A stretch of 7,052 bases of DNA, taken from NCBI GenBank assembly GCA_023228285.1, contig JALOBM010000095.1, forward strand, positions 1 to 7,052, written 5' to 3'. The translations under genes were made by a program, and so were the position numbers. The stretch is from Candidatus Cloacimonadota bacterium. GTDB lineage: Bacteria; Cloacimonadota; Cloacimonadia; Cloacimonadales; Cloacimonadaceae. Numbering within the stretch: the stretch's first letter is position 1; each line of letters begins with the position of its first letter. Positions 6,863-7,052 of this stretch are shown here, in pieces. The notes beneath the pieces were generated by a model that searched no databases, was not told the origin of the DNA, and saw only the letters and a list, made by a program, of their open reading frames with translations.

Positions 6863-6893
6863 GAGTTGTGTTTACATGTTAATCGTATGCGCC
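6849..6893. repeat. Inverted repeat GGCGCAT/ATGCGCC around the candidate -35 box
   Basis: Arms GGCGCAT (6849-6855) and ATGCGCC (6887-6893) are perfect 7-bp complements separated by 31 bases. They lie on either side of the minus-strand TTGACG at 6857-6862. Spaced arms of this kind can be paired operator half-sites, but 7 bp could also occur by chance. Confidence 0.35.
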
Positions 6894-6953
6894 TTACATT
6901 CTGAGAGACTCTTTTGAATGGCACGCAGATGACACAGATCGAGCGAACTTGTT

Positions 6954-6967
6954 ATTAGTTTACTAAT
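6954..6967. repeat. Short palindrome ATTAGT-TT-ACTAAT
   Basis: Two perfect 6-base arms around a 2-base centre lie in the non-coding region upstream of typA and of the edge promoter. The form resembles a compact protein-binding site. No regulator can be named from it, and chance is possible given the AT-rich context. Confidence 0.3.
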
Positions 6968-7020
6968 CTTTCCCAGTAGCCCAAGTGATTGAGAGGCAGT
7001 AAAATAACTCAAAATACTTC

Positions 7021-7048
7021 TTGACAAAAACACCTCGTATATTATTGT
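7021..7048 (+). promoter_or_regulatory. Sigma-70-like promoter pointing out of the right edge
   Basis: A perfect -35 box TTGACA (7021-7026) is followed after 16 bases by TATTGT (7043-7048), four of six matches to TATAAT, within an AT-rich stretch (TATATTATTGT). It faces right, away from typA, so it would serve a gene beyond the window, divergent from typA. Confidence 0.4.
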
Positions 7049-7052
7049 TGCT

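Noticed and set aside
6919..6939. Phrase GCACGCAGATGACACAGATC resembling a dispersed genomic repeat
   Set aside because: It looks familiar as part of repeats in some environmental genomes, but there is a single copy here and no internal structure, so no repeat can be supported.
1..7052. CRISPR array, tRNA, rRNA, insertion sequence or defence system
   Set aside because: I saw no regularly spaced repeats, cloverleaf, transposase motifs, terminal repeats or known defence gene families on either strand.

Overview
The window reads as a piece of chromosome from an uncultured-type, Gram-negative-like bacterium of the Fibrobacterota/Bacteroidota/Cloacimonadota neighbourhood. Candidatus Cloacimonadota is my best guess. 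The grounds are a secreted-protein remnant with GLUG-type repeats and a 'YPNPFNP' C-terminal Por/FlgD-like sorting domain, small DUF5320 proteins, strong AGGAGG ribosome binding sites, and a family-4 uracil-DNA glycosylase of the anaerobe type. The assignment rests on recognised families, not on any search.

Left half, plus strand (36-2295): a compact cluster of four genes that is probably one operon. Two tandem small DUF5320-type proteins (36-239 and 242-541) come first; the last two codons and stop of the first (AGG AGG TAA) form the ribosome binding site of the second. They are followed by an unusually structured leader (550-609), a family-4 uracil-DNA glycosylase with a four-cysteine C-terminal tail (611-1348), and a radical SAM protein with a C-terminal winged-helix-like region (1363-2295). 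Both enzymes should carry [4Fe-4S] clusters. DUF5320 genes are often found near Fe-S/FeMo-cofactor-type accessory genes, so an iron-sulfur or anaerobic-metabolism theme is plausible but is inference.

Middle, minus strand (2345-4831): one gene for a large secreted surface protein, now broken. It lacks a recognisable N-terminus and signal peptide. Four single-base length changes, all in short homopolymers and cancelling to zero, split it into five pieces. A conceptual repair gives one continuous protein of about 828 residues: GLUG-like repeats, a beta-rich region, a 'LPVELSSF' module and a C-terminal sorting domain. It converges with the radical SAM gene across a short gap holding a weak terminator-like inverted repeat.

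Right half, minus strand (4994-6802): an intact typA/bipA ribosome-associated GTPase. Upstream of it (6803-7052) is a non-coding stretch with a weak promoter candidate for typA, an inverted repeat around its -35 box, a small palindrome, and a TTGACA-type promoter at the right edge pointing out of the window.

I see no CRISPR array, tRNA, rRNA, insertion sequence or recognisable defence system. The best candidate for something not described before is the nested hairpin in front of the uracil-DNA glycosylase gene. It buries a strong Shine-Dalgarno sequence in its stem and holds the start of a tiny overlapping reading frame in its loop.
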